Assembly (NCBI RefSeq): GCF_030512175.1
Contig: NZ_JAULBL010000002.1
Coordinates: 1,114,149-1,178,148 of the forward strand
Reading direction: 5' to 3'
Origin: Paeniglutamicibacter sulfureus
GTDB taxonomy: Bacteria; Actinomycetota; Actinomycetes; Actinomycetales; Micrococcaceae
Length of the DNA stretch: 64,000 nucleotides
In this document: in pieces, positions 26,468 through 35,188 of the stretch
Layout: each line of letters begins with the position of its first letter
Numbering within the stretch: the first letter of the stretch is position 1
Made by a program: the position numbers and the translations under genes
Notes under the pieces: generated by a model
What the model was told of the DNA's origin: nothing
Databases searched by the model: none
The model's input: the letters and a program-made list of their open reading frames with translations, nothing else

Positions 26468-26944
26468 CTAGCGCAGGTGGTTGAGAAGCGCCGTGGTGCG
26501 GTACGGGATCACATCGCGCAGGATCATGGACGTCGAGGTCCTGGTGATTCCCGGACAGAGGCGGATTTCCTCGCTGACGCGGTAGAGGTCATCCGGGTCC
26601 TTGGCAACGGCGCGGATCAGCAGGTCGGTGTCGCCTGCCGGGGCGACGCATTCAAGGACCTCGGGAATCAGGCTCAACGCCGCGATGGCTTCTTCAAGGT
26701 GCGATTGGTCCAGCTCCGCGCTGACGACGGCGGAAACTCCGCGACCAACCGAAGCCGGCTTCACGCGGCTGGAGTTCGGGCGCAACGCCCCGGAGCTTGC
26801 AAGCCGCTCCATGCGGGTCTGTACGGTGCCGCGCGCCAAACCCAATCTCTGTGCGAGCATCATCGTGGGAATCCTGGGATCCTCATCCAGGGCCAAGAGA
26901 ATGCGCCTATCCGTATCATCCAGTTGGTACGATTCCGGCGTCAT
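26468..26944 (-). CDS. Lrp/AsnC-family regulator
   Basis: The 158-residue protein has an N-terminal HTH (IPTMMLAQRLGLARGTVQTR, about residues 25-44) and a C-terminal RAM ligand domain (VLECVAPAGDTDLLIRAVAKD). It probably senses an amino acid and regulates itself and the RidA gene 94 bp downstream. Confidence 0.88.
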   Translation of the reverse strand: MTPESYQLDDTDRRILLALDEDPRIPTMMLAQRLGLARGTVQTRMERLASSGALRPNSSRVKPASVGRGVSAVVSAELDQSHLEEAIAALSLIPEVLECVAPAGDTDLLIRAVAKDPDDLYRVSEEIRLCPGITRTSTSMILRDVIPYRTTALLNHLR

Positions 26945-27178
26945 TCCGGCTCCTTCGCCTAGGTTCGGTCAGACTGACCAAGTTGTTCGGTAGCTACCGC
27001 TCCATGTTAGTCAAAATGATCAGTGATTCCCAACTGTGTTGCACGGTATGCCCGGTTGTTGCTTTAGTAGTTGTTAGAAGCTCAACCAAGGTCACAAGCT
27101 ACGGTAGGCAGACCCCCGTAGCGGGACCGGATCCAGGCCGCGCTACAGGTTGGCCCACAAGGTCTCAGGTCGAAACGT
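26945..27178. other. Gene-free stretch upstream of the orphan terminator
   Basis: This region holds the minus-strand promoter of the Lrp gene and no plausible protein gene. Because a strong terminator follows on the plus strand, a small RNA could be encoded here, but I cannot point to a convincing promoter for it. Confidence 0.35.
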
Positions 27179-27239
27179 AAGAGTGGTCCGCAAAGATTCC
27201 AACAACGTGGAGTCATCGCGGACCACTCTTGTTTTTTGT
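27179..27239 (+). terminator. Strong Rho-independent terminator with no upstream gene
   Basis: Arms AAGAGTGGTCCGC (27179-27191) and GCGGACCACTCTT (27218-27230) are perfectly complementary over 13 bp with a 26-base loop, then GTTTTTTG. There is no plus-strand gene before it since 25792. It may end a small RNA or insulate the HTH gene at 27339. Confidence 0.7.
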
Positions 27240-27278
27240 CGGGATACCGCCGCTTCGTTAACCCGAAAAGCGCCGAAG

Positions 27279-27287
27279 TTATCCACA
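27279..27287 (+). other. Consensus DnaA box
   Basis: TTATCCACA is an exact DnaA-box consensus, 52 bp before the HTH gene. It is a single copy with no cluster around it, so it is not an origin. Confidence 0.4.
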
Positions 27288-27338
27288 AATGTGTCGGGTG
27301 ACGTTTTGCTGGTTGCGGGAGCATGTAGCCTTCAATAC

Positions 27339-27560
27339 ATGAGGTTCATGCGTCTAGAAGATGTCGCCGACGAGTTGAATGTAAACCTGCCGCAGGTGCG
27401 GTCTTTGGTGCGCAGCGGGGACCTTCCGGCAATCAAGATTGGCGGACGCGGAGTGTGGCGCGTGGAGCGCAGTGAGCTCGAAGCGTACATCCAGCGCCAG
27501 TACACGACGGCGCGAGAATCCATAGAGACCGGAACCGCAGAAGGCAACGACGAAGCGTGA
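27339..27560 (+). CDS. Small MerR/excisionase-type helix-turn-helix protein
   Basis: The 73-residue protein (MRFMRLEDVADELN...) is a single winged HTH of the excisionase/BldC kind: LEDVADELNVNLPQVRSLVR then a wing with GGRGVWRVERSEL. It probably binds DNA. No Shine-Dalgarno precedes ATG 27339; TAGCCT 8 bases upstream could be a -10 box, so the mRNA may be leaderless. ATG 27348 is an alternative start. No integrase is nearby, so a chromosomal regulatory role is more likely than excision. Confidence 0.78.
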   Translation: MRFMRLEDVADELNVNLPQVRSLVRSGDLPAIKIGGRGVWRVERSELEAYIQRQYTTARESIETGTAEGNDEA

Positions 27561-27579
27561 TGTGGCCGACCGACGATTT

Positions 27580-27607
27580 TGCACGTGGGCCAAGACGGGT
27601 TTAGGCT
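27580..27607 (+). promoter_or_regulatory. Promoter of tRNA-Ala(CGC)
   Basis: TTGCAC (27580-27585) and TAGGCT (27602-27607) are spaced by 16 bp, and transcription would start about 24 bp before the mature tRNA. A small hairpin (TTGCGG...CCGCAA, 27615-27633) lies in the leader. Confidence 0.5.
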
Positions 27608-27636
27608 AAAAATGTTGCGGGTCCAGGCCGCAACGC

Positions 27637-27709
27637 GGGGCATTAGCTCAGTTGGTAGAGCGCTTCGTTCGCATCGAAGAGGTCAGCGGTTCGATTCCGC
27701 TATGCTCCA
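27637..27709 (+). tRNA. tRNA-Ala (anticodon CGC)
   Basis: A full cloverleaf of 73 bases: acceptor GGGGCAT/ATGCTCC, D arm GCTC/GAGC, anticodon stem CTTCG/CGAAG around loop TTCGCAT (anticodon CGC, reads GCG), T arm AGCGG/CCGCT with TTCGATT. CCA is not encoded (the gene is followed by CA). Confidence 0.95.
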
Positions 27710-27715
27710 CACATG

Positions 27716-27758
27716 GCACCCGCCGGAACCTTAAGGTTTTGGCCGGGTGCTTTTGTTT
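27716..27758 (+). terminator. Terminator of the tRNA-Ala gene, overlapping the end of the DUF4232 gene
   Basis: GCACCCG (27716-27722) pairs with CGGGTGC (27744-27750), with an inner AACC-TTAA-GGTT stem, followed by TTTTGTTT. The stop codon of the convergent minus-strand gene (27731-27733) lies in the loop. Confidence 0.8.
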
Positions 27759-28897
27759 GAACCGGCTGGTTCCAGGACGGGCTCCCAAGCCGTGACCGAT
27801 ACGGCACCGCCGTCAATGATGTCCAGGTCCACCTGCGAACTGTGGCGCAACGTTCCTGAATACGGTGTAACCAGCATGGTTCCGGTGCGCACATCGCCGG
27901 CTGCCGCCATCGCGTTCCAGCCAAGATATGCCCGTGCGCTCTTGCCGGGCGGCAGGGTGATGATCGAGACCCCGGGGTCGTCAGTCATGAAGGATCCGCC
28001 ATGGACCACCAACACCTCTATGGCCCACCCTTCGGCGTTGTTGAAGGCGATGTCGGGATAGGACTCCAAGACGCAAGGCCCGGTCCCGGTATTCGTCAGG
28101 TCAAAGCCCATGCCCCGGTGTCCCGTCGCACCCTCGGGTTCGTGCCAAGAGATTGACACTTCTTCGCCCGCGCACCAGTTGTCCTTGGCAGGCTGGAAGG
28201 CGTCCGACCGGTCCGGCCAGCCGTATGGTGTCGGTGAGGGAGTGGCCGGCGGCGGCGGTGCAGCCTGCGGGGTCACGGTTTCTTCGGTGTATGTGTACGC
28301 GGCGGGGATCGTGACGACTAGTATCACCGCGAGGAGCCCTGCGATCAGCAACGGCATGCCATCGACAGGTCGCCGCACGGACTTCGGGCCCGCGAGCCGT
28401 TTCTCGGATTTCATGGCGAGGTTTCCCGCCAAAGCCGGCAGCCAGCCCCAGACGATTCCCCAATAACCTGCCGCCAGCAAAGCGGGCTGGATACCGTCCA
28501 ACAACCAGGCCAAGCGCGCCGGAGGCCAAGAGGCAACGGCGTAGCCAAGGGAGGACAAGGTCGCCGTGGCGAAGCCCGCAAGAACGATGGACATCCACGT
28601 GGCAAGGAATCCGAGAGGTGGCCGACCAGCCCGCATGCCGGCTCCCCGCAGCAGCAGGAGCGTCAACGCCATCACTGCCAGGACAGAAAAAAGGGAAAGC
28701 AGGATCGGCCACGGCTGGGCCGATTGCCAGGTTCGCATTGAAATTGTCTCGGGAAACAACATGCGGGTGAATTGGGTCGGCAGGCGGACCTGATGGGCGA
28801 GCATCAAGCCGCTGAGCGCTCCGCTGACCAGCCAGCCGATCCCCGCCCCGCCGACGATCCATGCCGTGCCGATCGTTGTTTTTTCGTGTTGTCCCAT
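27731..28897 (-). CDS. DUF4232-type membrane protein
   Basis: The 388-residue protein has about five membrane helices in its N-terminal half, then a single helix (LLIAGLLAVILVVTIPAAYTY, near 184-204), a Pro-rich linker (about 215-227) and an extracytoplasmic domain of the DUF4232 kind (GFDLTNTGTGPCVLESYPDIAF, later LPPGKSARAYLGWNAM). Function unknown. I chose ATG 28897 (MGQHEKT) because it directly precedes the first helix; ATG 29008 would add a long polar tail. Its end overlaps the terminator of tRNA-Ala. Confidence 0.7.
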   Translation of the reverse strand: MGQHEKTTIGTAWIVGGAGIGWLVSGALSGLMLAHQVRLPTQFTRMLFPETISMRTWQSAQPWPILLSLFSVLAVMALTLLLLRGAGMRAGRPPLGFLATWMSIVLAGFATATLSSLGYAVASWPPARLAWLLDGIQPALLAAGYWGIVWGWLPALAGNLAMKSEKRLAGPKSVRRPVDGMPLLIAGLLAVILVVTIPAAYTYTEETVTPQAAPPPPATPSPTPYGWPDRSDAFQPAKDNWCAGEEVSISWHEPEGATGHRGMGFDLTNTGTGPCVLESYPDIAFNNAEGWAIEVLVVHGGSFMTDDPGVSIITLPPGKSARAYLGWNAMAAAGDVRTGTMLVTPYSGTLRHSSQVDLDIIDGGAVSVTAWEPVLEPAGSNKSTRPKP

Positions 28898-29323
28898 GCC
28901 ACTGAGCCTATCCGAGCCGACTCGCGGTTCGAATGACCCCTCGACGCTGACTGGTGTGGATCTGTCACCAATGAACTTCCGATCCGCCGAAGGATACTTG
29001 CGAGACATTCGGGCAGACGGAGCCCATCATCTTTGACCTCAACTGGCGCAGACGGACTTCATGCCGCCGGATATGGTCACACGCCATCGCGAGTCACGCA
29101 GGGACGTGCCGGAGCACCGACGGCAGGATGCCGGCAGTCCGCTCACGGCCATGTCGGCCGTGGGAATTGCCCTCCTTTCGATCGCGACGACGCCCAATGT
29201 CCCGGAGGCTTCGGGGCGAGGCGCCAAGACTTTTTCGGAGGCAAGGTTAGGACGACCCGTGTACCGTAAGCCCTATGGGGCGGTCCATTTTGGGCTGCTC
29301 CACATAGGAAGAGAACAAGACGC
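28898..29323. other. 426-bp intergenic region without a supported gene
   Basis: It separates divergent genes and must hold both promoters. I see a 7-bp hairpin (CACGGCC-ATGTC-GGCCGTG, 29144-29162) and a loose repeat TGGTG...CACCA near 28950. Open frames here match nothing I know. Confidence 0.4.
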
Positions 29324-30478
29324 ATGGGCTTTAAGAACGAACTTACACTGGGTGTCATTGGTACTTCGAACAAGGTGGACGAGAAGCGTTTGCCGATCCA
29401 CCCATCACATTTTGAACGGATTGACCCGCGTTTCAAGAACCTCCTCACGGTTGAAGCCGGATACGGGGCGGCTTGCGGCATGGACGACGAAGAACTCGCA
29501 CCTTTCGTCGGAAGATTTGCCACCCGCCAGGAAACCATCGCCGGCAGCGACATCGTACTTTTGCCCAAGCCCCAGGTCTCGGATCTGATGGAAATGCATG
29601 AGGGGCAGACGCTGTGGGGCTGGCCGCACTGTGTCCAGGACACTGCGCTGACGCAGCTGGCCATTGACAAGAAACTGAACGTGATTGCCTTCGAGGCCAT
29701 GAATCACTGGGGCACGGACGGCGGCTTCGGGCTTCATGTGTTCCACAAGAACAATGAGCTGGCGGGCTACTCGTCGGTCATCCACGCCCTGCAGCTCTGC
29801 GGCCTGACGGGTGACTATGGGCGCAGGCTATCGGCGACCGTCATTGGGTTTGGCGCCACCGCCCGTGGAGCGGTCACCGCCCTGCGGGCCCATGGCGTCC
29901 ACGATGTGCGCGTCCTGACGAGTCGGTCTGTAGCCGCGGTCGCTTCACCCATCCACTCGGTCCAAATGGTGCAGTTCGACCACGACGGCGGACCGAATCT
30001 GAGTGAGGTCATCACGGACGAGGGACGATTGCCGCTGGCGCCGTTCCTGGCCGAAAGCGACATCGTGGTGAACTGCACGCTGCAGGACCCGAACGCCCCA
30101 TTGATGTATCTTCAGACCAAGGACCTTGCGGCGTTTTATCCGGGCAGCCTGATCATCGATGTTTCGTGTGACGAGGGAATGGGTTTTGAATGGGCCAAGC
30201 CCACGACCTTCGCCCAGCCGATGTTCACCGTTGGCCGGAATATCAACTACTACTCGGTTGATCACAGCCCCTCCTATTTGTGGAATTCCGCAAGCTGGGA
30301 AATAAGCGAAGGCCTGTTGCCGTTCCTAAATTCGGTAATGGACGGACCGACGGCCTGGAAAGAAAACGAAACGATTGCTCGGGCCATCGAGATTCGTGAC
30401 GGCGTGATCCAGAACCCGGCCATCCTGGAGTTCCAAAACAGGTCTGCGGAATACCCGCATATGATGGCAAAGAACTGA
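29324..30478 (+). CDS. Alanine dehydrogenase/PNT-family dehydrogenase, possibly N5-(carboxyethyl)ornithine synthase-like
   Basis: The 384-residue protein opens like the AlaDH/PNT N-terminal domain (LTLGVIGTSNKVDEKRLPIHP, with the conserved Lys-Arg and His-Pro) and has an NAD(P) fold with VIGFGATARGA at about 168-178. It lacks the close AlaDH motifs, and its opening resembles N5-(carboxyethyl)ornithine synthase more. The reaction would be NAD(P)H-dependent reductive amination or its reverse; the substrate is uncertain. GGAAGAGAA precedes ATG 29324. Confidence 0.7.
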   Translation: MGFKNELTLGVIGTSNKVDEKRLPIHPSHFERIDPRFKNLLTVEAGYGAACGMDDEELAPFVGRFATRQETIAGSDIVLLPKPQVSDLMEMHEGQTLWGWPHCVQDTALTQLAIDKKLNVIAFEAMNHWGTDGGFGLHVFHKNNELAGYSSVIHALQLCGLTGDYGRRLSATVIGFGATARGAVTALRAHGVHDVRVLTSRSVAAVASPIHSVQMVQFDHDGGPNLSEVITDEGRLPLAPFLAESDIVVNCTLQDPNAPLMYLQTKDLAAFYPGSLIIDVSCDEGMGFEWAKPTTFAQPMFTVGRNINYYSVDHSPSYLWNSASWEISEGLLPFLNSVMDGPTAWKENETIARAIEIRDGVIQNPAILEFQNRSAEYPHMMAKN

Positions 30479-30550
30479 TTCCCGGGACAGGTTTGGGAAT
30501 GCGGAAGCAGCGGTAACCGCCCGGCAGCCGTGGCACCAGGAGGCGATGAC

Positions 30551-31225
30551 ATGGGTACCCTCTTCTCCGAGAGTTTTCTGGACCGACCCAGGCGGGAGCT
30601 TGCTCCCGGCGCTTATTGGATTCCCGATTGGTTGAGCCCGGAGGAGCAGCGCTGGCTGGTAGCACGGTTCCACGAATGGGGGCGGGGGCCCGTGCCGCCG
30701 CGTGCGGCAAAAATCGGCGCCCATGAAATGTCGGTGCAGACCGTCTGCCTGGGTTGGCACTGGCGTCCCTATGCGTATTCGCGCGAGGCCATTGATGTCA
30801 ACGGCAATAGGGTGCTGGATTTTCCTGACTGGATGGTCCGGCTTGGCCGCAAGGCGATCTTCGCTGCGACCCGGGATGCTGCAGCGGCCGAGCAGTACAC
30901 CCCGGACACTGCGCTCGTGAACTATTACGGGGCCGAATCCAGGATGGGCATGCACCAGGACCGCGACGAACGGTCGGTCGCACCGGTGGTCTCAATCTCC
31001 ATCGGTGACTCCTGCCAATTTCGGTTCGGAAATACGCGGAGCCGGAACAAACCCTACGAGGACATCCTGCTGGCTTCGGGAGACCTGTTCGTGTTCGGGG
31101 GGCCAGCCCGCCTTGCCTACCACGGGGTCACCAAGATCCTGCCCGGCACGGCGCCGGCCGACTGCGGGCTTGAAACGGGACGCATCAACATCACCATGCG
31201 GGTCACGGGCTTGCCGGACGGCTAG
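30551..31225 (+). CDS. alkB: AlkB-family alpha-ketoglutarate-dependent DNA dealkylase
   Basis: The 224-residue protein carries the Fe(II) facial triad: HxD in MHQDRDE (about residue 137) and His in AYHGVTKI, and the 2-oxoglutarate-binding Arg in GRINITMRV. NYYGAESRMGMHQD is the AlkB signature. It repairs 1-methyladenine and 3-methylcytosine in DNA or RNA. AGGAGG is 7 bases before ATG 30551. It is 73 bp after the AlaDH-family gene. Confidence 0.93.
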   Translation: MGTLFSESFLDRPRRELAPGAYWIPDWLSPEEQRWLVARFHEWGRGPVPPRAAKIGAHEMSVQTVCLGWHWRPYAYSREAIDVNGNRVLDFPDWMVRLGRKAIFAATRDAAAAEQYTPDTALVNYYGAESRMGMHQDRDERSVAPVVSISIGDSCQFRFGNTRSRNKPYEDILLASGDLFVFGGPARLAYHGVTKILPGTAPADCGLETGRINITMRVTGLPDG

Positions 31226-31246
31226 TGCGGCCGGCCCTGTCCGTAT

Positions 31247-32233
31247 TTATTGCCCGGGTAGATTCACGACCGTTTGAACGGCCAGATGGTCGCTGGGCCC
31301 GGCTTCGACATTGGTGTTCGAGGTGACTTCCAAGCCGCGGACCAGGACATGGTCAAGTCGCATCATGGGGAAGGGCGAGCGTGGCCACGTGAAGCCAAGG
31401 AGCCCGTCATCCTGATTGGGCTCGTCGAGAATCGAGGAAATCTTCTTGAAGGCGCGGTCGGTGCTAGTTGCATTGAAGTCACCCACGGCCATCATGCTTT
31501 CCTCGGGATCGGCCTGAACCACGGCTGCCAACTGTTTCAGCATTTCGTCGCGATCGAAGTGGTCGTTGGGACGCGCCGAGGCGGCATGGATGACGTACAG
31601 CCGAAGGCTCCCGGAGGCTGCATCGACCTGTGTTGAGAGGGCACGCTTCCAGCCCAGGCCCAATTCGAGTGGTTGGGAGTTCGTGAGTGGGTACTTGCTC
31701 CACACTCCCACGGTGCCCACCACGAAGTGGTGTGGATACACATCCTCCAGGGCGGAGCTGACGCGCTGGGCGCTGCCGGCATCGAGTTCCTGCAAGGCAA
31801 TGACGTCGCTTCCGTCCTCGGCCAGTTCGAGAGCCGATTGCGCGGCACCCCCGGTGCCTGCCTTGATGTTCTGACTACTGAGCATCAATGTGGCGGCACC
31901 CGTCCGGGGAGCGGACCATGACAGCGGAACAATCGCTGGGCCAAAGATGACAAGCCAAGTCAAAACCGGAACCAGGAGCACGACCAAGGAGGTCCGGCTA
32001 CGGGACGCCAAGGCGAGCAGGAGCAACGCCGGTACCGCCAGGCCCATCCATGGTGCGGCGTTGTCAAGGAGCAGACCCAAGCCCAGGAAATCGGGAACCC
32101 GGGCGTGGAACGCCATTAGCGTGGCACTTGCCAGGGCGCCAATAATCACCAGAAAACGCAGGAACCGATGGGCACGCGATCGCCGGCGTTGCGTACTTTT
32201 CACAGCGCGGGACCGGGCAGAATAATCAGACAT
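31247..32233 (-). CDS. Membrane-anchored endonuclease/exonuclease/phosphatase-family protein
   Basis: The 328-residue protein has three membrane helices in the first 110 residues, then an EEP domain: LMLSSQNIK (first Asn), ALQELDAGS (metal Glu), GDFNATSTDRAF and a final RLDHVLV...SDHLAV (catalytic Asp-His). The catalytic domain should face outward, so it may be a phospholipase, phosphodiesterase or nuclease acting outside. Start at 32233 (MSDYSARS) precedes the first helix; ATG 32371 is less likely. It converges on alkB. Confidence 0.8.
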   Translation of the reverse strand: MSDYSARSRAVKSTQRRRSRAHRFLRFLVIIGALASATLMAFHARVPDFLGLGLLLDNAAPWMGLAVPALLLLALASRSRTSLVVLLVPVLTWLVIFGPAIVPLSWSAPRTGAATLMLSSQNIKAGTGGAAQSALELAEDGSDVIALQELDAGSAQRVSSALEDVYPHHFVVGTVGVWSKYPLTNSQPLELGLGWKRALSTQVDAASGSLRLYVIHAASARPNDHFDRDEMLKQLAAVVQADPEESMMAVGDFNATSTDRAFKKISSILDEPNQDDGLLGFTWPRSPFPMMRLDHVLVRGLEVTSNTNVEAGPSDHLAVQTVVNLPGQ

Positions 32234-32468
32234 CGCTACCAAGGGTCGCACATGGGCCTGATGGAAGCGTGAACCGGGGCTGTGATTCGGCCAAGGATTT
32301 CCTGGGTGCACCCGGATTGGATCCGGGCAAAGTGCGGGCTGGCTACCGACCTCTCGACTACGAGGGCTCAAGGTGAGATTCTAAAACTAGAAATCCTAAT
32401 GGCTACTCCGATTTTCCGGACCTGGCGGGTCTTGCTGGGTGGCACCATTCTGACAGGAGACGAACACC

Positions 32469-33722
32469 ATGAGTGAAGCGGCAATGGCTGGATCGACGAC
32501 GCAAGGTGAGCTGGGGACCGTGGTGATTGGTGGCGGTCTTGCCGCAGCGCACTGTGTCCATGCGTTGCGCGAGGGCGGCTACACCAAGCCGATTACACTC
32601 ATCGCCTCCGAGAACGAAGTTCCCTATGAGCGGCCTCCGTTGTCCAAGGAATACCTCCAAGGCAGAAAACCCGCCCAGGAGCTGCCGCCCTTCACCGCCG
32701 ACTGGTACGTAGAGGCTGACGTGGATCTCCGCCTGGGCGTCACCGCCGAATCCATTGACGTTTCCGCCAAGAAGGTCGAGTTGGGCGGCCCTGTATCCGT
32801 GGGTTATGAAAACCTCGTGATCGCCACAGGTTGCCGTTCCCGGTTAGGTGGTCGCAACGCCAACATGGAGGGGTGGGACCTGCCCGGCGTGTACACGCTC
32901 CGGTCGCTTGAAGACGCCAAACGGCTCAAGGAGCAGCTGGTGTCCGGCAAGAATCTGGTCATCATTGGCGCAGGATGGATCGGCATGGAGGTCGCAGCCT
33001 CGGCGCGCGCCGCCGGAGTGGAGGTCACCGTCATTACTCCGGATCCAGTTCCCCTTGCTACGGCGATGGGCTCCGAATTCGGTTCCCATGTGGCACAGCT
33101 CCATGTCTCCAACGGCGTCCAATGCCGATTCGGGACCGCCGTCAGCGGGATCGCCTTGGACCCCGATAAGGGATTGGCCGTGCAGACCCCGACCGGTGAC
33201 ATCCGCGCGGACTTCGTGCTTCTGGCCATCGGCGCGGTGCCGAACAACGAACTTGCCGTGGCCGCCGGACTCGAGATCGGTACCGGGGTCGTGGTCGATG
33301 AGCACCTGCGCAGCAGCAACCCGGACATCCTGGCCATCGGCGACATTGCCGAGGCCCGCAACACCGCCCTGGGTCGAGCCATCCGGGTCGAACACTGGGA
33401 CAACGCCATCCGCCAGGGCAAACTTGCGGCAGCCACCATCCTCGGACGCGACGAATCCTACGATTGGCTGCCGTACTTCTTTACCGACCAATTCGGTTTG
33501 GGCATGGAATACGTCGGCGACCGCGGAGCCGATGACGAAGCCGTCGTGCGCGGTGACATGACCTCGGGGGAGTTCATCATCTTCTGGCTGCGCAAGGGCG
33601 TGATCACCGCCGCCATGAACGTGAACATCTGGGATGTCAACGACCACCTTCGCACGATGATCGGGAAGAACATCCCCGTTGCCACCCTCCAAGACACAGA
33701 CAACGACCTGATGGCGCTGTAG
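32469..33722 (+). CDS. FAD-dependent NAD(P)H ferredoxin reductase-like flavoprotein
   Basis: The 417-residue protein has an FAD dinucleotide fold (VVIGGGLAAAHCV), an NAD fold (LVIIGAGWIGMEVA), the ATG motif (VIATGCRSR) and the C-terminal GD motif (ILAIGDIAEA), typical of the rubredoxin/ferredoxin reductases of oxygenase systems. No oxygenase or ferredoxin is adjacent. ACAGGAGACGAACACC precedes ATG 32469. Confidence 0.88.
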   Translation: MSEAAMAGSTTQGELGTVVIGGGLAAAHCVHALREGGYTKPITLIASENEVPYERPPLSKEYLQGRKPAQELPPFTADWYVEADVDLRLGVTAESIDVSAKKVELGGPVSVGYENLVIATGCRSRLGGRNANMEGWDLPGVYTLRSLEDAKRLKEQLVSGKNLVIIGAGWIGMEVAASARAAGVEVTVITPDPVPLATAMGSEFGSHVAQLHVSNGVQCRFGTAVSGIALDPDKGLAVQTPTGDIRADFVLLAIGAVPNNELAVAAGLEIGTGVVVDEHLRSSNPDILAIGDIAEARNTALGRAIRVEHWDNAIRQGKLAAATILGRDESYDWLPYFFTDQFGLGMEYVGDRGADDEAVVRGDMTSGEFIIFWLRKGVITAAMNVNIWDVNDHLRTMIGKNIPVATLQDTDNDLMAL

Positions 33723-33934
33723 CACCAAGTCAGCGGTCCTTGGGTCGGCAAGCGGCGGGAGGTCCCCGACGTCGTGAGGGGGTGGAGTATCCGCTGAAAC
33801 GGTCGTGGCCGTGGGCATGCTCACGAACATCCCTGTCAGCGCCTGTGGCGACGTAGGCTTGAGGAGGCGGCGACGAGGCCAATGCACCGCGCACTGCCGC
33901 CTACCCTCCGCTGAGCCATTGAAAAAAGGTACCC

Positions 33935-35164
33935 GTGAATTCCGACGTAACTGCCCTGGGCAACAGCCGGTCGAGCAGCAGCACCCAATTGTCCGGACGG
34001 CAACTGTTCCTGGCGGTCGTGGCGCTTGCCATGGGCGGGTTCGGGATCGGCACCACGGAATTCACCATCATGGGCCTGCTGCAGGAAGGTGCAGCGGACC
34101 TAGGTGTCAGCAACGCACAGATGGGTCTGCTGATCTCCGCCTACGCATTGGGTGTTGTTGTCGGCGCCCCGATTCTGACCGCATTGGGCGCCCGTGTCGC
34201 CCGCAAGACCATGGTCCTGTGGCTCATGGCGTTCTTCACCCTCGCCAACCTCGGCTCGCTCTTTGCCGCGAACTACGAATGGATGCTCGTTTCCCGGTTC
34301 CTTGCCGGTCTCCCGCATGGGGCCTACTTCGGCATCGCAGCCATCCTGGCCGGCACGTTGGTGCCCGCATCGATGCGGGGTCGCGCCATAGCGTGGGTGA
34401 TGATGGGTCTCGCGGTCGCCAACGTGATCGGCGTACCGGTGGTGACCTTCCTGGGGCAGAATCTGGGCTGGCGCTGGATGTTCGCAGTCGTCGGTCTCGT
34501 CGGTGCCTTGACGTGGGTCGCCATTCGCATGTTCGTGCCGTTTTCCCCGGCACACCAAGGCGCCAGTATCCGCAGGGAACTCTCGGCACTGCGCAGTGGG
34601 CAGGTCTGGATGGCCATGTTGACCGGCATCGTCGGCTTTGGTGGATTCTTTGCTGTGTATTCCTACATCAGCCCGATCCTCACCGATGTCACGGGGCTGC
34701 CGATCACGGCCGTCCCGCTGGTGTTGGGCCTTTATGGGGTCGGCATGGTGGTCGGTTCGCTGATCGGCGGACGACTGGCCGACTGGTCCGTACTGGGAGC
34801 CATCTATGTGGCAACAACCGCCATGGTCGTGTTCATGACCGTGTTCGGCCTGGTATCCACCCATGCGGTGCCGGCACTGATCCTCGTCTTCATCCTGGGC
34901 GGAACCGGATCGTTGCTGATTCCTGCGCTCCAGGCATTGCTCATGGACTCCGCACCACACGCCCAATCACTGGCCGCCTCACTGAACCACTCGGCACTGA
35001 ACGTTGCCAACGCGCTTGGTGCGGCGCTGGGCGCCGCCGTCATCGCCGCCGGATTGGGATACCGCGCCCCTTCATTCCTGGGTGCCGGCCTCGCCTTGAT
35101 CGGCCTGTTGCTGGCCTTGGCCACGGGATGGCGTGCCAAGCGACTTTCGTCGGCGGCAAGCTAG
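33935..35164 (+). CDS. MFS drug-efflux-type transporter (AraJ-like)
   Basis: The 409-residue protein has 12 predicted helices and opens GGFGIGTTEFTIMGLL, the start of the AraJ/CmlA-like DHA1 efflux branch. GTG 33935 follows AAAAGG by 6 bases. It converges on a TetR regulator that starts 639 bp beyond its end, which may control it. Confidence 0.88.
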   Translation: MNSDVTALGNSRSSSSTQLSGRQLFLAVVALAMGGFGIGTTEFTIMGLLQEGAADLGVSNAQMGLLISAYALGVVVGAPILTALGARVARKTMVLWLMAFFTLANLGSLFAANYEWMLVSRFLAGLPHGAYFGIAAILAGTLVPASMRGRAIAWVMMGLAVANVIGVPVVTFLGQNLGWRWMFAVVGLVGALTWVAIRMFVPFSPAHQGASIRRELSALRSGQVWMAMLTGIVGFGGFFAVYSYISPILTDVTGLPITAVPLVLGLYGVGMVVGSLIGGRLADWSVLGAIYVATTAMVVFMTVFGLVSTHAVPALILVFILGGTGSLLIPALQALLMDSAPHAQSLAASLNHSALNVANALGAALGAAVIAAGLGYRAPSFLGAGLALIGLLLALATGWRAKRLSSAAS

Positions 35165-35188
35165 CAGGTTCGCTGTTATTGCCTCACG

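Noticed and set aside
27279-27287. DnaA box as part of a replication origin
   Set aside because: It is a single box with no cluster, AT-rich unwinding region, dnaA or dnaN nearby.
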